Positions 1-9,656 of a DNA stretch of 64,000 bases are shown here, piece after piece. The position numbers were made by a program, and so were the translations under genes. The notes under the pieces are model-generated. The model did no database searches. It was given only the letters and a program-made list of their open reading frames with translations, and was not told the DNA's origin. Every line of letters begins with the position of its first letter. Position 1 is the stretch's first letter. The DNA comes from Diplonema japonicum (taxonomy: Eukaryota; Euglenozoa; Diplonemea; Diplonemida; Diplonemidae), in assembly GCA_964019335.1 (NCBI GenBank), contig OZ025684.1, positions 186,001-250,000 of the forward strand. Reading direction: 5' to 3'.

Positions 1-105
1 CTCGACTCCTCCAGGTGCTGTCCTCATCAGGCGAGAGGCACCCTTCAATGGCTCCTACTAGCGTCCCAGCAGGTTGGAGAGTACTTTTTCCCGACCACCA
101 AAAAA
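1..105. repeat. Dispersed repeat, first copy
   Basis: This stretch matches 52210-52335 closely and 45942-45982 partly; the shared core reads GCGTCCCAGCAGGTTGGAGA, followed by a short run ending in CCCGAC. The two other copies share a longer left part (45838-45982 and 52140-52336) that I do not see here because the window begins. No coding potential was seen. It is probably a fragment of a transposable element, but class and orientation are unknown. Confidence 0.6.
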
Positions 106-120
106 AGAATTTAACGTTCG

Positions 121-151
<31 letters not shown>

Positions 152-168
152 CCTTTGCAATACAACCA

Positions 169-1110
169 TCACGCTGTCTCAGGAGCGAGAGGGGGGAATG
201 ACTTCCCGTCACTGTACTGCAGCCAGTTTCGCTTGGACCAGCTAACCCCCTCCGAAGGCCCTTCAACAAGGTGCAACTGGTAGCTGTGACGTGACGCATT
301 TGAGGTGTTCTTCAGCGAGAAGTGATCAACCTCTCCATGGATTAGAACAAGATCGCCTTGTTTCACAGGAAGCGGTTCGAAACCAAGCTCCTTACCTTGC
401 TCAGCGGTGGTGACAACGAGCCCGTCAGTTTCGTCTTGAGGAACATCAAGATTTTCAAACATGATACCGGGGGCTTTCTTGTCGCCCTTCTCGAAATAAT
501 CAGGGTTTCTAACAAATAACTTGCGGACTCCCCTTTTATGCGACCCTGGCCTGGCCCACAGGCACCCGTTTTCCATTGTTGAATCTTCCAAGGCTAGCCA
601 AAGACCCAGACAGGTGCATTTAGGTATTGTGTGTAAAAATGTGCTGTCTTGGTGTATCACAGCAGAGTCGCCAATGCGGGGTTGTTTGAAGATGTACATG
701 GATTGGGGTAAAACGGGGTTTTTGTAACCGAGCGCGGAGGTTACAGCATTGTATTTTGCGGAGTTTGAGAAGGCTTTGAAGACAGGGTCGAGGACGTGCA
801 GGGCGTGGCCTACCTTGTGTACTGCCACTGACTTGTCAAAGTCTTTCTTGAGGACACCCGCATCAGTGGCACCGGGTTCGAGAAAAAAACTGATTTTGTC
901 GCTGGAGTTAAAGAAGTATTCACTATTGAGGTGGGCTTCGGAGCTAACGTCGAAAACGCTGTGCTTTGACTCCAAGGGGTCCCACTCTTTGATGAGCGTG
1001 CCCATCCTTGTCATCAAAGATTCGCATTCTTCCTTTGTCGCAAACTTTTCCACTACGGCTATGCCGTCGCGTTCATAGGCTTCTACTGCTGAAGGCTTGA
1101 TGGTGGTCAT
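169..1110 (-). CDS. Phytanoyl-CoA dioxygenase (PhyH) family protein, PHYHD1-like
   Basis: A 313-residue protein, the usual size for the PHYHD1 branch of Fe(II)/2-oxoglutarate oxygenases. The start is placed at the ATG giving MTTIKPSAVE because the in-frame sequence upstream is only Lys/Phe-rich homopolymer translation. The iron-binding HxD pair is visible as H153 and D155 in VIHQDSTFLHT, the distal histidine is probably H263 in HGEVDHFSLKN, and R274 in SRHSYQLH fits the 2-oxoglutarate carboxylate contact. The segment ENGCLWARPGSH is typical of the family. Expected chemistry is oxidation of a substrate coupled to decarboxylation of 2-oxoglutarate; the substrate cannot be told from sequence. 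There is no signal peptide or peroxisomal C-terminal SKL, so it is probably cytosolic. Family call is firm; substrate unknown. Confidence 0.9.
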   Translation of the reverse strand: MTTIKPSAVEAYERDGIAVVEKFATKEECESLMTRMGTLIKEWDPLESKHSVFDVSSEAHLNSEYFFNSSDKISFFLEPGATDAGVLKKDFDKSVAVHKVGHALHVLDPVFKAFSNSAKYNAVTSALGYKNPVLPQSMYIFKQPRIGDSAVIHQDSTFLHTIPKCTCLGLWLALEDSTMENGCLWARPGSHKRGVRKLFVRNPDYFEKGDKKAPGIMFENLDVPQDETDGLVVTTAEQGKELGFEPLPVKQGDLVLIHGEVDHFSLKNTSNASRHSYQLHLVEGPSEGVSWSKRNWLQYSDGKSFPPLAPETA

Positions 1111-2177
1111 GTTTTTTTCTTTTTTTTCTCTTTGGTTTCGATGAGTTTTTTTTTTTTTTTGGTAGGTAAATAAAAAAAAATAAAAAAAAAGAGGTGGGGG
1201 GTGGGGGAAAATATTGAATGATGCCAATGAGGTAAAAAAAAAAAAATAAAGGGGGGTAAAAAAAAAAAAAGGGAGGGAAAGAAAGAAAAAAAAAAAATGG
1301 GGGAGGGGAAAGGGAGGGAAAAAAATTCATTCGGACAAAAGGAGCAAAAAAAAAAAAAAAAAAATCAGTTTCTGAATTTTGGTAATGGAAAGAGAAAAAA
1401 AAAATAATAAAAATGCAACACAAAAGGAAGTCATTTTGTTTTTTGGTATTTTTTTGTTTTTGTTTTTTGGGGAAATGGGAAAAGTACATCAAAGAAAAAG
1501 GCCATTTCAACAGGGCGAATGCAAGGTAAGTGCCTAGGACTTAAGATAAACCCAACAGTTTCACTTTCGCCTTGCGCCCTTTCTTTTTTTTTGTTTCTAC
1601 TTTGGAATATCGAATATGGTTTTAAACTGACAGATGGCTGCAAAGACGCTCAAAAGACGGGGAGAGCGGAAGAAAAAAAAGCTTTTTCTCTTGAGATGAA
1701 AAGTTTTTTTTTCCCCTTCCCCTCTATTTTTTTTGTTTTTTTTTTTAAAAGATTTGATGAGCGCAGAGAATTCGTCATTGCAGGTTTAATGATTGCAGCA
1801 CATGATTATTCTTTTTTTTTTTTCTTTCTGAAAAAAAAAAAAGAAATGAAAAAAAAGAGGGGGGAAAAAAAAAAGAAGAAGTTTGAAGAACTTGGGATGA
1901 AAACGTCCTTTCCCCCCCCTTTTTTTTTCTCGTTTTTTTTTTTTTCTTTTTTTTTCTTCTTTTTCTTTTTTCGTTTTCTCCCCCCAGTACACCTATACAA
2001 AGAAAGAAAAAACAGAGAAAAAAAAAAAAAGAAAATTTAAAAAAAAAAAGAAAAGACAAAAGTGGATGGGAAAGAGAGAGAGCAAAAAAATATAATCTTT
2101 TAATTCCTTCCGCCTCTCTTTCAAGAGGGATGATGCACTAGGGGGGGATACAACAAAAAAATCAAGTGGTTTTTAAA
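1111..2177. other. Homopolymer-rich spacer without a gene
   Basis: Alternating runs of A, T and G with only short ordinary sequence (about 1500-1660). Frames that stay open here translate to poly-Lys, poly-Phe or poly-Glu and are not credible genes. I see no tRNA, TIR or LINE tail. Confidence 0.7.
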
Positions 2178-3017
2178 CTACTCATGGTGGAACGCCATCT
2201 GGTTGGCCGCCCTTTCGGCAAAACCCTCCATTTTCTCAACCAAAAACTTGGGGTGCATGAAAAACCCAAGAACGTACCCCATGAGGAGCGCCTCACAGGG
2301 GTGGAGAACAGTGGTGGTCGAGACCTCGAGGGTGTCCCTGCCGGACTTTTCATCGTAAAAGGCTTTAAAGGCAGATGTTGCCCAGGTTCTGTCACCGGCT
2401 TCCCAGTCCTTATTGTCGTAGGTAATGGGGATCTCTTCACCATTATGGGTGAGGGTGTAGAATATTTTCTTCACCTTGGACTTGGTCTTGGTTTTCTTTT
2501 CCTGGGTGCCGTCTTCCTTGTCAGTGATTTCAACTTCAGCCTTTGACTTACCAGCCATGACTACTTTGAGCTCAGCGGAGACCGCGCCCAACTTGGACTT
2601 GAAAACTGCCTTTTTGTTGAGGGTCCATTTCATCTTTGCCTTGTACTCTGTCTCCTCTTCACCATCGTCGGAGTCCTCCTCCCACCAGAAGTATTTGTTT
2701 TGTTCGTCGTCGTCGTCCTTCTCGATTTCTCTTTCCATTTTGAAATCAGGTTCGTTTCCTTCAATGAAAACGCTGCCCAGGACCTCGCCCTGCTCTGCGC
2801 CCTCGGCCCTGACGTAGTTTTCCAGCTGAACGGAGCACGACGGGTCCCAGAAGCTGCCGTTGTCCTTCCTCAGGAACAGCCACTTCTCCCTCTGCTTGTT
2901 CAGCACAACAAAGTGCTTCGTGAAGCTCCCGGCAGCCTCGACTATGAACTCCGACTCACCCGCAGGATCCGGCAGGATCACGTCAGGTAGAGCGTCAGCA
3001 CTGGCACAGCAACCCAT
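2178..3017 (-). CDS. Unknown protein with MGCC N-terminus, probably lipid-anchored
   Basis: A 279-residue soluble protein. It begins MGCCASAD: Gly2 suits N-myristoylation and Cys3/Cys4 suit palmitoylation, so attachment to the inner face of a membrane is likely (inferred from the known acylation rule). A middle segment (about residues 97-118) is strongly acidic, containing DDDDEQNKYFWWEEDSDDGE, and is followed by a Lys-rich stretch around residues 160-185. Alternating hydrophobic segments before and after, such as FVVLNKQREKWLFLRK, suggest a beta-rich fold; a LURP-one/Tubby-like barrel is a possibility only. No catalytic motif was recognised. The start is the only ATG before the homopolymer-rich leader. 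It stands alone, with homopolymer spacers on both sides. Confidence 0.8.
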   Translation of the reverse strand: MGCCASADALPDVILPDPAGESEFIVEAAGSFTKHFVVLNKQREKWLFLRKDNGSFWDPSCSVQLENYVRAEGAEQGEVLGSVFIEGNEPDFKMEREIEKDDDDEQNKYFWWEEDSDDGEEETEYKAKMKWTLNKKAVFKSKLGAVSAELKVVMAGKSKAEVEITDKEDGTQEKKTKTKSKVKKIFYTLTHNGEEIPITYDNKDWEAGDRTWATSAFKAFYDEKSGRDTLEVSTTTVLHPCEALLMGYVLGFFMHPKFLVEKMEGFAERAANQMAFHHE

Positions 3018-3400
3018 TTTTTTTTCCTCTTTTTTTTCTTTTCTTTTTTTCTCTAGCTCTGTTTTTTTTTTTTTTTTTTTTTTTTTTTTGAAAAAAAAAA
3101 AAAAAAGTTATACACAAATGAATGTCGACAGCGTTGTCGTAACCACTGCGCGCAAACAAAAAAAAAGAAGTAAAAAAGAATATGGGTCTCGTTTTTCTTT
3201 TTTTTTTGGTTCTTTTGGTTTTTCGCTCGAGTAAGGGGGTGGAGGTATAAAAGAAATCGGCGCAAGAAAATTACCTCGGCACAAAAGCAAACAAAGCTTA
3301 TTATCATTTCTTTTTACCACATTTTGCATCTGAATCTGAATTTTGCAAGCAGAAGAAAAAAAACGTTTCAGGTCATTTTTCTTTTTTTGCATTTTCATTC

Positions 3401-3442
<42 letters not shown>

Positions 3443-3552
3443 GGGGATTAAAGGAGGTCTTTAAGACGCCCCCCTTCAATAAGCCCTTATTTCTCTTTTT
3501 TTTCTTTCTTTTTCTTTTTTTTTTTCTTTTTTTTTTTTGTCCAACCATCTCA
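3018..3552. other. Homopolymer-rich spacer with a long poly-A run
   Basis: Poly-T and poly-A tracts flank a short LINE-tail hairpin (listed separately). The A run ending at 3440 is among the longest in the window. No gene is visible. Confidence 0.65.
3446..3478 (-). repeat. LINE-type 3' tail stem-loop, solo copy
   Basis: On the plus strand ATTAAAGGAG is followed by GTCTT-T-AAGAC and CGCCCC. It is one of about a dozen copies of the same layout in the window and abuts a long poly-A run. It is read here as a severely 5'-truncated LINE or SINE tail. Confidence 0.6.
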
Positions 3553-4356
3553 TCATAAACATATCTCACCCTTCATGAACAAAACAGCGTTCCCACGGAT
3601 TCGAACAAACTGGCTCTCCTTGTCAACGGTGAGGTCGACAGTACCACGGCGCTGCGACATCTGCACAGCAGTGAGGGTGGAACGCCCAAGAACATTAGCC
3701 CAGTAAGGCCCGACCTGTGTGTAAGCGGAACCTGTCACCGGATCCTCACGTATCCCAATCTTAGGAGCAAAGAAGCGGGTAATGAAATCCACACCCGGCA
3801 GGGAGTCAGGCGCCTTCGCAGTCACAATGAGCCCACGGTAAGGAAGACGGGACAGCACATCGAAATCAGGTTCCATGTCCACCACCATCTGAGGGTCATC
3901 GAAAACTGCGATTAAGTCCTCCGCTGCCAAGCATTCCTTAGGCGTCACCTTGAGGCCAGCGTTGATATCCTCGTAAAGCTTACAAACTGATGGTTCCTGG
4001 AGGGGGAAGCAAAGCTCAAGCTTCTCATTGATCCTTGTCACAGTCAGCTTGCCCGACAACGATTGGAACTCTATCACATCTTCCTTCACGCCCAGTTCCG
4101 TGAACATGATATAAGCTGCAGCGAGGGTGGCGTGCCCGCATAGTTTCACTTCGGCAACTGGTGTGAACCATCTAATTCGATACCCGCTGTCTGCTTCCTT
4201 TACGAAGTACACTGTTTCTGCTAGGTTGTTCTCTGCTGCGACAGACTGCATCAGGCTGTCTTCGATCCATTCTTCAAGGGGTACGACTGCAGCAGGGTTG
4301 CCCTCGAACGCCTTTGAGGCGAAGGCGTCGATTTGGTAGATGCGGAGAGGCTTCAT
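3553..4356 (-). CDS. PhzF-fold (phenazine biosynthesis-like) isomerase/epimerase
   Basis: 267 residues, slightly short of the usual 280-300 for the PhzF/diaminopimelate-epimerase fold. The start at MKPLRIYQIDAFASKAFEGN is the canonical family opening; in-frame sequence upstream is Lys/Phe-rich spacer. Landmarks: ENNLAETVYF with E47 as the expected catalytic glutamate, GHATLAAA at 74-81, and EDPVTGSA at 205-212, the second-lobe substrate-binding motif. Family members isomerise small amino-acid-like or dihydroanthranilate-like substrates without a cofactor; most eukaryotic homologues have no assigned substrate. No signal peptide, so probably cytosolic. The neighbours do not form a pathway with it. 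Confidence 0.92.
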   Translation of the reverse strand: MKPLRIYQIDAFASKAFEGNPAAVVPLEEWIEDSLMQSVAAENNLAETVYFVKEADSGYRIRWFTPVAEVKLCGHATLAAAYIMFTELGVKEDVIEFQSLSGKLTVTRINEKLELCFPLQEPSVCKLYEDINAGLKVTPKECLAAEDLIAVFDDPQMVVDMEPDFDVLSRLPYRGLIVTAKAPDSLPGVDFITRFFAPKIGIREDPVTGSAYTQVGPYWANVLGRSTLTAVQMSQRRGTVDLTVDKESQFVRIRGNAVLFMKGEICL

Positions 4357-5159
4357 GTGTGTTTTTTTTTTCCTTTTTTTCTTCCCCCCCTTTTTTTTGA
4401 TGAATCGAGAAAAATGAAACGAGAAAAAAAAAAAGACTTTGGGTCGAAAGCCAATTTCCCCCCCCCCCCCCTTTCTTTTCAGTACTACCCTCAGTTTGGT
4501 GGTCACCATGTCAAAGAGGGAAAGCACTGAATGTTTCAGCAACGGGCAATTCTGAATAAAAATTAAGAGTTCTGGGGGGGTGGGGGGGGGGGAGGGAAAG
4601 TAATAAATGGATTCTGAATTATCCAACATAACCCCACACCACATATTACTCACAACAAGGAATAAGGAACACGGGTCTATCCCTTGTTGTGGTTATGCAG
4701 TAAAAAGACGAAAGAAAACAAAAAAAAGAAAAAAATACAACACCACTCTTGCTGGATGAGAAAAGAAAAAAATTAAAAAAAAAAAGAACTGCCCAAAGAA
4801 GAAGGAACTTTTTCGTTTGGGTTTCTTTTTTTTTTTTTTTTTTACCCTAAAAAATGTAAGTAGTTGAGCACGATTCTCCATCAGATAATAAAAAACAATT
4901 CTTCATTCAAAAAAAAAAAAAAAAAAAAGAATAAAAAAAGTCACACTCACACGGCTTTTTGACATTTCAAAATTTTGAAATCTTTTTTGTGACGCAAAAC
5001 ATGTGTACCTTTTTTTTTCCCTTTTTTTCACTCACTCACGCCTTCTCCACCATCAACATTTCTCTGTTCTTTTTTTTTTTTTTTAAAGCACGAGCGGGTG
5101 GTGAGTTCCATTCTCACCCTGTTTGCATGAGTGGTAGAAAATAAAAAAGAATAATTTAA
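4357..5159. other. Spacer without a gene
   Basis: Contains poly-G/poly-C runs (4461-4470, 4575-4600), several A and T runs, and no supported reading frame. The end abuts a SINE-like repeat. Confidence 0.65.
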
Positions 5160-5403
5160 GAGTAAAGGAGGCCAGTGTTGTGGCGTCCAGCACGAGCACT
5201 TGAATACAAGGGGCGCACCTCGGCCGAGTTGTAGCTTCTTCTGAGTTCCGCGTTGTGCTCTCAATGCGGCTCAACCCTAGCCGGGGCGCCCAAGATTAAC
5301 CAAGACTCTGCGCTCGTGCTGTTTGCTGGTGATGACCGACGAGGAGGTCAACAGCGAACAACACATCTGATGTACTTCTTATATTTCCATGTCATCCACC
5401 ACC
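5160..5403 (-). repeat. SINE-like repeat with LINE-hairpin tail, copy 1
   Basis: Closely matches 11765-12090 and 55817-56142 from the tail to the end near TTTCCATGTCATCC. The plus-strand left edge is GAGTAAAGGAGGCCAGTGTT, i.e. the LINE-type tail with stem GCCA/TGGC. Compared with the 11765 copy it lacks about 55 bases in the body (between the segments TTTGCTG and GGTGATGACC). It does not code for protein. The element sense strand is taken as minus because the shared tail lies at the 3' end of LINE coding sequence on that strand. Confidence 0.75.
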
Positions 5404-5973
5404 TGAAAATAATATAAAAAAAAATAAAATAAAAAAGACGTTCCTTTCATTCCTCATTACCGTAGTTGTATTTAATATGAAAAGCGGGAAAAAGTCCCAA
5501 AAACCCCAAAAAAAAAAAAAAAAAAAAAAAAATAGAAATCATCGGTTTTTTTTAGAAAAAGCTAAAATAAAGTTCCATAAATTTATCCGTTTTCAAAACA
5601 ACTTTCTGTTCTAAGTATTTTCTTATTTCCATTTTAAGTACAAATCACGGTAAAGTCCAACATATACGGTGGCTCTAGTTTTATTCACTTTTTCTTTTTT
5701 CTCCCCCCCTTTTAATTAAAGGAAGAAGAAGAAAAAAAAAAGGGGGGGTTTTTTTTCTTCCTTTCTTTTTTTTAAAAGAAGAGCGAAGAAAAAGCAAAAG
5801 AAAAAAAAAAGAAAAAAAAAAGAGAAAAAAAAAAAAATATAAAACTGACAAAAAAACAAAACTTTAGTCAAAGAGAGACACCATATTTTCCATTCCGTTT
5901 CGATGGGTCAAAACCACAAGAGAGAGCCATTTTTTTTTTTTTTTTTTTTCTTTTTTTTTTTTTTTTTAAAACC
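5404..5973. other. AT-rich spacer without a gene
   Basis: Mostly A/T with long A and T runs (5509-5532, 5935-5967). No repeat match or gene was recognised. Confidence 0.6.
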
Positions 5974-6762
5974 TTAAAGCGCGGTAGTAGATATCCCACC
6001 CCTCTGCAATTTCGGTGTCTTGGGTATAATACTGCTTCTCTCATTAGGGATCTGGGGAGGTGCGGTCGAGTACCGCGAGTCAGCAAAACCCGAAGACGTT
6101 CGTGAGTTCCACGTGCCGCTAAACTTCGAACCCCCCTCATGGTTTGCATGCCAGAGCACAGTGAGCGAGGAAGCCTGCGAAGAACGACTTTCCTGCCCGC
6201 CCGACCCCGACAGGATACACCGCCTGTATAAAACAGTCCCCAGTATGAGCATCCCTAACGAGATACCTACCCACATAACAGGCTTTTTCCATGGTGAGAG
6301 GTCACGGCCTTTTTCACAGACATCTGTTGTGCAGATCCACACAACACCTGAGACGACAAGAGGAGCAGGCGACGCCCGTGTTGCGTTGGCCGTCAGCAGC
6401 AACGTCCAGGAGGTATCGTAGTTTCCATACCCGCAAGCGAACACTGGAGGAGGGTACCTAGTTGCGCAAGGCAGCCTGCCGGGCTCGGTACCGCATAATC
6501 TCATATCGGGGCCTGCACCTTGGTGTCCATAGCATACAAGGTCTATGCCGTACTCCCACCCTGGGGTGTCCTCGCCGAATGTCATGTACTCGATGCTAAG
6601 TATTTCCACCCCAGCCGTTTCTGTCGGCAGGTCAACGGTGATTCCCGTGCAGTTCACCTCGGAGCTGCACAGCACCTCAACCGAGAGCTGTATCAAATCG
6701 TCTTTCTGATCGTTCTTCGAGGGTGTCTCTGAGAGGCATAGTAAGGCAGCCAAGAGCAACAT
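5974..6762 (-). CDS. Small type I membrane protein with Cys-rich ectodomain, unknown
   Basis: 262 residues. A hydrophobic start (MLLLAALLCLSETPS) looks like a short signal peptide. The ectodomain, about residues 12-160, has eight cysteines (32, 38, 77, 90, 99, 110, 144, 149) and sequons NCT at 37 and NAT near 126, so it is probably secreted, disulfide-bonded and N-glycosylated. One membrane segment follows (VMWVGISLGMLILGTVLY, about 162-179). The cytoplasmic tail of about 80 residues is rich in Ser, Thr and Arg, which suits phosphorylation. I recognise no domain family. It lies upstream of the much larger surface-protein array but shares no repeats with it. Confidence that it is a gene is fair; function unknown. 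Confidence 0.72.
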   Translation of the reverse strand: MLLLAALLCLSETPSKNDQKDDLIQLSVEVLCSSEVNCTGITVDLPTETAGVEILSIEYMTFGEDTPGWEYGIDLVCYGHQGAGPDMRLCGTEPGRLPCATRYPPPVFACGYGNYDTSWTLLLTANATRASPAPLVVSGVVWICTTDVCEKGRDLSPWKKPVMWVGISLGMLILGTVLYRRCILSGSGGQESRSSQASSLTVLWHANHEGGSKFSGTWNSRTSSGFADSRYSTAPPQIPNERSSIIPKTPKLQRGGISTTAL

Positions 6763-7863
6763 GAAAATTCTTTTTTTTTTCTTCTTTTTTTTATATTTTA
6801 TTTTAATTCGATGGCCACCTTGGTATTCCCCACCGCCCCCATCCTTTTTTTTTTTTTTTTTTTAAAAAAGAAAGAAGACGAGTCGCCACCTCAACTCGTA
6901 TGTATTAAGCAGTGGCGTGAAGACAACGGCATGGTCTTGCCCACTGCGGTCGCCGTTCATAGTTGGTGGCGTGCGCCGGGCAGCGCCATGGAGTGGTCGG
7001 AGGATGCTAGTCCTGTCGCTTACGTCGCGTCACCCCAGACCCAAAAAAAAAAAAAAAAAAGAGCGACAGGGCAAAAAAAGAGAGAAACAAAAAGAAGAAG
7101 AAAAGACTGACGTGACTTGAACCACAACACCAAAGACGCCGAGAGAGCGCGAACAAGAGAACCAAACAATGGAGTGGTGAGGGTCACATCCGATGTCTAA
7201 GAAAATGTCAGCCTTGTCATTCTCATGACCGTTCTGGGTGATCTTTTTCTTCGTTTGAAGCTTGCCACCCTTTCTCTGCGCTGTGGTGTTTGTTAAGTCT
7301 TCTTGTGTATCTTCTATTCTAGCGGTATTTCATTCCCTTGATGACACATACATTTCTCCTTCTTCAAAAAAGGAGGAGAAAAAAAAGGAGACAAAAGAAT
7401 ATATGAGTTAAAGGAAGTCTTTGTGAGACGCCCCCTTGTTCTCATCCTCTACCTGCATCTATCCCCCTTCAGCAGCGGCTTCTCCTTCTTCGGTGGTCGT
7501 GCCGGCCTCCTCCCCAGCTTGGCTTGTTTTTAAAGAAGAAAATTTGATTGAAAGTTTATTAGTACCCCAATTACTTACCCCCCCCCCCCCCCTATTTGCC
7601 GGCTTTCCCCTGTAGAATAAAAAAAAAAAAGAAAAAAAAAGAAGAAATAACTTTTAAAACATGCCCCTCAGAAGAATAGAGGAGCTGGCTTTTGTTGTTT
7701 ACACATGCCGTTTTTTTTTAAACAAAGCCAAAAGACTCATTCTTGAAAAAAAAAAGGGGGGAGGGATATTAAATCAAACCACAAGAATGACTGCGTGTCA
7801 CCTTCGTTGAAAGGGAAGAAAGGAAGAAGGAAAAGAGAGGAAAAAAAAAAAAAAAACAAAAGA
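6763..7863. other. Spacer with a LINE fragment
   Basis: Apart from the LINE tail at 7401-7525 I see no gene. About 6880-7050 and 7110-7330 are of ordinary complexity, but frames there are short, run into homopolymers, and show no family motif. A poly-C run lies at 7579-7592. Confidence 0.55.
7401..7525 (-). mobile_element. 5'-truncated LINE fragment (tail only)
   Basis: Nearly identical to 28607-28730, the 3' end of the LINE at 28611-30602, and it stops matching after CCCAGCTTGG. It carries the tail hairpin GTCT-TTGTG-AGAC and a short (AT)n end next to GAGTTAAAGG. Sharing the 3' end but not the 5' end is the usual mark of truncated target-primed insertion. Confidence 0.85.
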
Positions 7864-9060
7864 TCACGGAAGTTCTTCATATCCATGCCGAACCTTCTCG
7901 GGGAAGGTGGCTAGTATCGCTGCAGCCACAACCGAGAAAAACGAGAGCAAATAAAACAAGAAATCCCAACCGTATGTCTGTACAAAATAAGGAGTGAGCA
8001 CAGACTGAACAAAGGCACCAAGAGACCCTATAGCATTAATCGTGGAACACGCCGAAGCCGCAGCATGCGGTCCCCCAAGAGACTGTGCCGCCGCTCCAAC
8101 AATTATCGAATCCGGAGCGTAAAGAAAAAACCCGATCAAAACCAGAACTGGCACAATAACAACAATCTGATGCGCCACAAAAGGGTACAAAAAAAGCCAC
8201 AAAGAAAGAACCCCGAGGGACCACGAGCACAGAACGCTGTGTTCAACAGGAACAAACCCTAGAACAACCACCCCTACCGTTCCACCAACCTCTAACGAAA
8301 CCGACACATAAGCCGCAACATCCTCAGCCAATCCGATCGCAGACTGTAGATAAAACGGCAGCCAGAAGAGGAAAGCGTACCTTATGTACTTCACAAAAAA
8401 GTAAGCCGCACCATATCGAAGGATGTCTTTGCTTTTAAGCATATTAAGAACATCGGTCAACGTTGTGTCCTCCTCGTGTGGGTATCGAGGAGATGCCGGG
8501 TCTGCTGAGGGGAGGAAAACCTGGTTCAAAACAGCAATTGCGAATAGTATAGATCCGGGTACGATAAATGCGCTTCTCCACCCGTACGTCGCGGTTAGGT
8601 ATCCAGCTAGAGCAGTACCCACAATACCTCCTGCTTGGTAGTTTGTTGACCATAATGCCATAATTCGTGTGCGAGTTTCGACTGGAAATTGTTTTGCCAT
8701 GATTTTCACAGTGGAAGGCCACCCGGCTGCCTGGCAGAAGCCGTTCAGAGTGAACAGGATTATCATGACGGTGGAGTTTGACGTGCTGGCAAATCCGAGG
8801 GATATTAAGCTGCTTCCCATCAGCCCCAGGACTAAGACTTGCTTTGGTCCACAGATATCGACGATTAGACCGGCAGGAACCTGTCCCCCTGTGTACGAAA
8901 GCAGGTACCCCATGTCAATGTAACCCATTGCCTGGAGGCTCAAGCCCACTGTGTCTTTCATTCTGTATTTAGCAACGCTGAAGTTCTTCCGCGTCAGGTA
9001 CATCCCAGCATAGGCCAGCCATGACAATACGAAGGACACTGCTTGCTCGGATGTCATCAT
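7864..9060 (-). CDS. MFS transporter, GlpT/SLC37 (organophosphate:phosphate antiporter) type
   Basis: 398 residues with about 12 hydrophobic segments, a little shorter than bacterial GlpT or human SLC37 proteins. The start is one of two adjacent ATGs giving MMTSEQAVSF; open sequence upstream is low complexity. The first helix with YAGMYLTRKNFSVAKYRM is characteristic of the GlpT/UhpT/SLC37 group, as are GYLLSYTGGQVPAGLIVD, GFCQAAGWPSTVKIMAKQF and the six-plus-six pattern with a central hydrophilic stretch (about residues 180-200). Relatives exchange glycerol-3-phosphate or hexose-phosphate for inorganic phosphate at the plasma or an internal membrane. Substrate and compartment cannot be decided from sequence. 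It neighbours a small unknown gene only 146 bases upstream. Confidence 0.93.
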   Translation of the reverse strand: MMTSEQAVSFVLSWLAYAGMYLTRKNFSVAKYRMKDTVGLSLQAMGYIDMGYLLSYTGGQVPAGLIVDICGPKQVLVLGLMGSSLISLGFASTSNSTVMIILFTLNGFCQAAGWPSTVKIMAKQFPVETRTRIMALWSTNYQAGGIVGTALAGYLTATYGWRSAFIVPGSILFAIAVLNQVFLPSADPASPRYPHEEDTTLTDVLNMLKSKDILRYGAAYFFVKYIRYAFLFWLPFYLQSAIGLAEDVAAYVSVSLEVGGTVGVVVLGFVPVEHSVLCSWSLGVLSLWLFLYPFVAHQIVVIVPVLVLIGFFLYAPDSIIVGAAAQSLGGPHAAASACSTINAIGSLGAFVQSVLTPYFVQTYGWDFLFYLLSFFSVVAAAILATFPEKVRHGYEELP

Positions 9061-9167
9061 TTTTTTTTTTTTATTTGACACGGCCCCCCCCCCCCTCCCC
9101 CCTCTCCCCGCACTTTTTTCCCCTCCCCAAAAGGTACCCCCCATACAAAAAAATATTTTTTTTTTCG

Positions 9168-9203
<36 letters not shown>

Positions 9204-9206
9204 ACG

Positions 9207-9656
9207 CTAGCTTGGTACGACGATCTCCTTGAACCTCTTTAAAAAGTCTTTTGGAAGCTGTTTGTTCACGTTTTCAATCTCGGTTTCTTCGAGGTAGCAT
9301 GGCAGATCCATCCATGGCTTTGTTGCCTGCTCCGCCAAATATTGGCCTATATTGAGAGCAACCTGAAGGATCTTTGTCAGACTGGCCGGACCTGTCGTGA
9401 GCCGGATAGTCTGTATTAGAAAATGGTTTCCCTCGTGGGTATTTTTCTCACCCAAACCATTAATACTGTACTCGGTGAGGTTCATGATTTCCCCTCGGTC
9501 CTCGTCGGAGATGTCAAGGGGTCGCCAACGGCCCTCGATGTCGAACCCGGAGAGAAAATGCTTCACAGGCTGCCAGAATGCCCTGCCATCGAAACCTCCT
9601 TGGCTCCTTCTGATGCAAGCCTCTTTTTTTAGAACCTCGAAGGCTTCCTCCAGCAT
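9207..9656 (-). CDS. Small unknown protein, 149 residues
   Basis: A clean reading frame with balanced composition between two homopolymer spacers, starting MLEEAFEVLKKEACIRR. No signal peptide or membrane segment. It appears mostly helical with charged ends; the middle (RWRPLDISDEDRGEIMNL, then THEGNHFLIQTIRLTTGP) is the most distinctive part. I do not recognise a family. It lies just upstream of the transporter gene on the same strand. Confidence 0.68.
   Translation of the reverse strand: MLEEAFEVLKKEACIRRSQGGFDGRAFWQPVKHFLSGFDIEGRWRPLDISDEDRGEIMNLTEYSINGLGEKNTHEGNHFLIQTIRLTTGPASLTKILQVALNIGQYLAEQATKPWMDLPCYLEETEIENVNKQLPKDFLKRFKEIVVPS

Noticed and set aside
1073-2059. Several long open frames on both strands encoding poly-Phe, poly-Lys and poly-Pro
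   Set aside because: They are translations of homopolymer runs, overlap each other in all frames and have no domain-like composition.
6811-7110. Plus-strand frame of about 99 codons with some ordinary composition
   Set aside because: Begins and ends in homopolymer translation, has no recognisable motif and would be the only plus-strand gene.
9061-9144. N-terminal extension of the transporter
   Set aside because: The extension is Gly/Lys-rich translation of G and A runs, lacks conservation-like features, and the downstream MMTSEQ start begins directly before the first helix.
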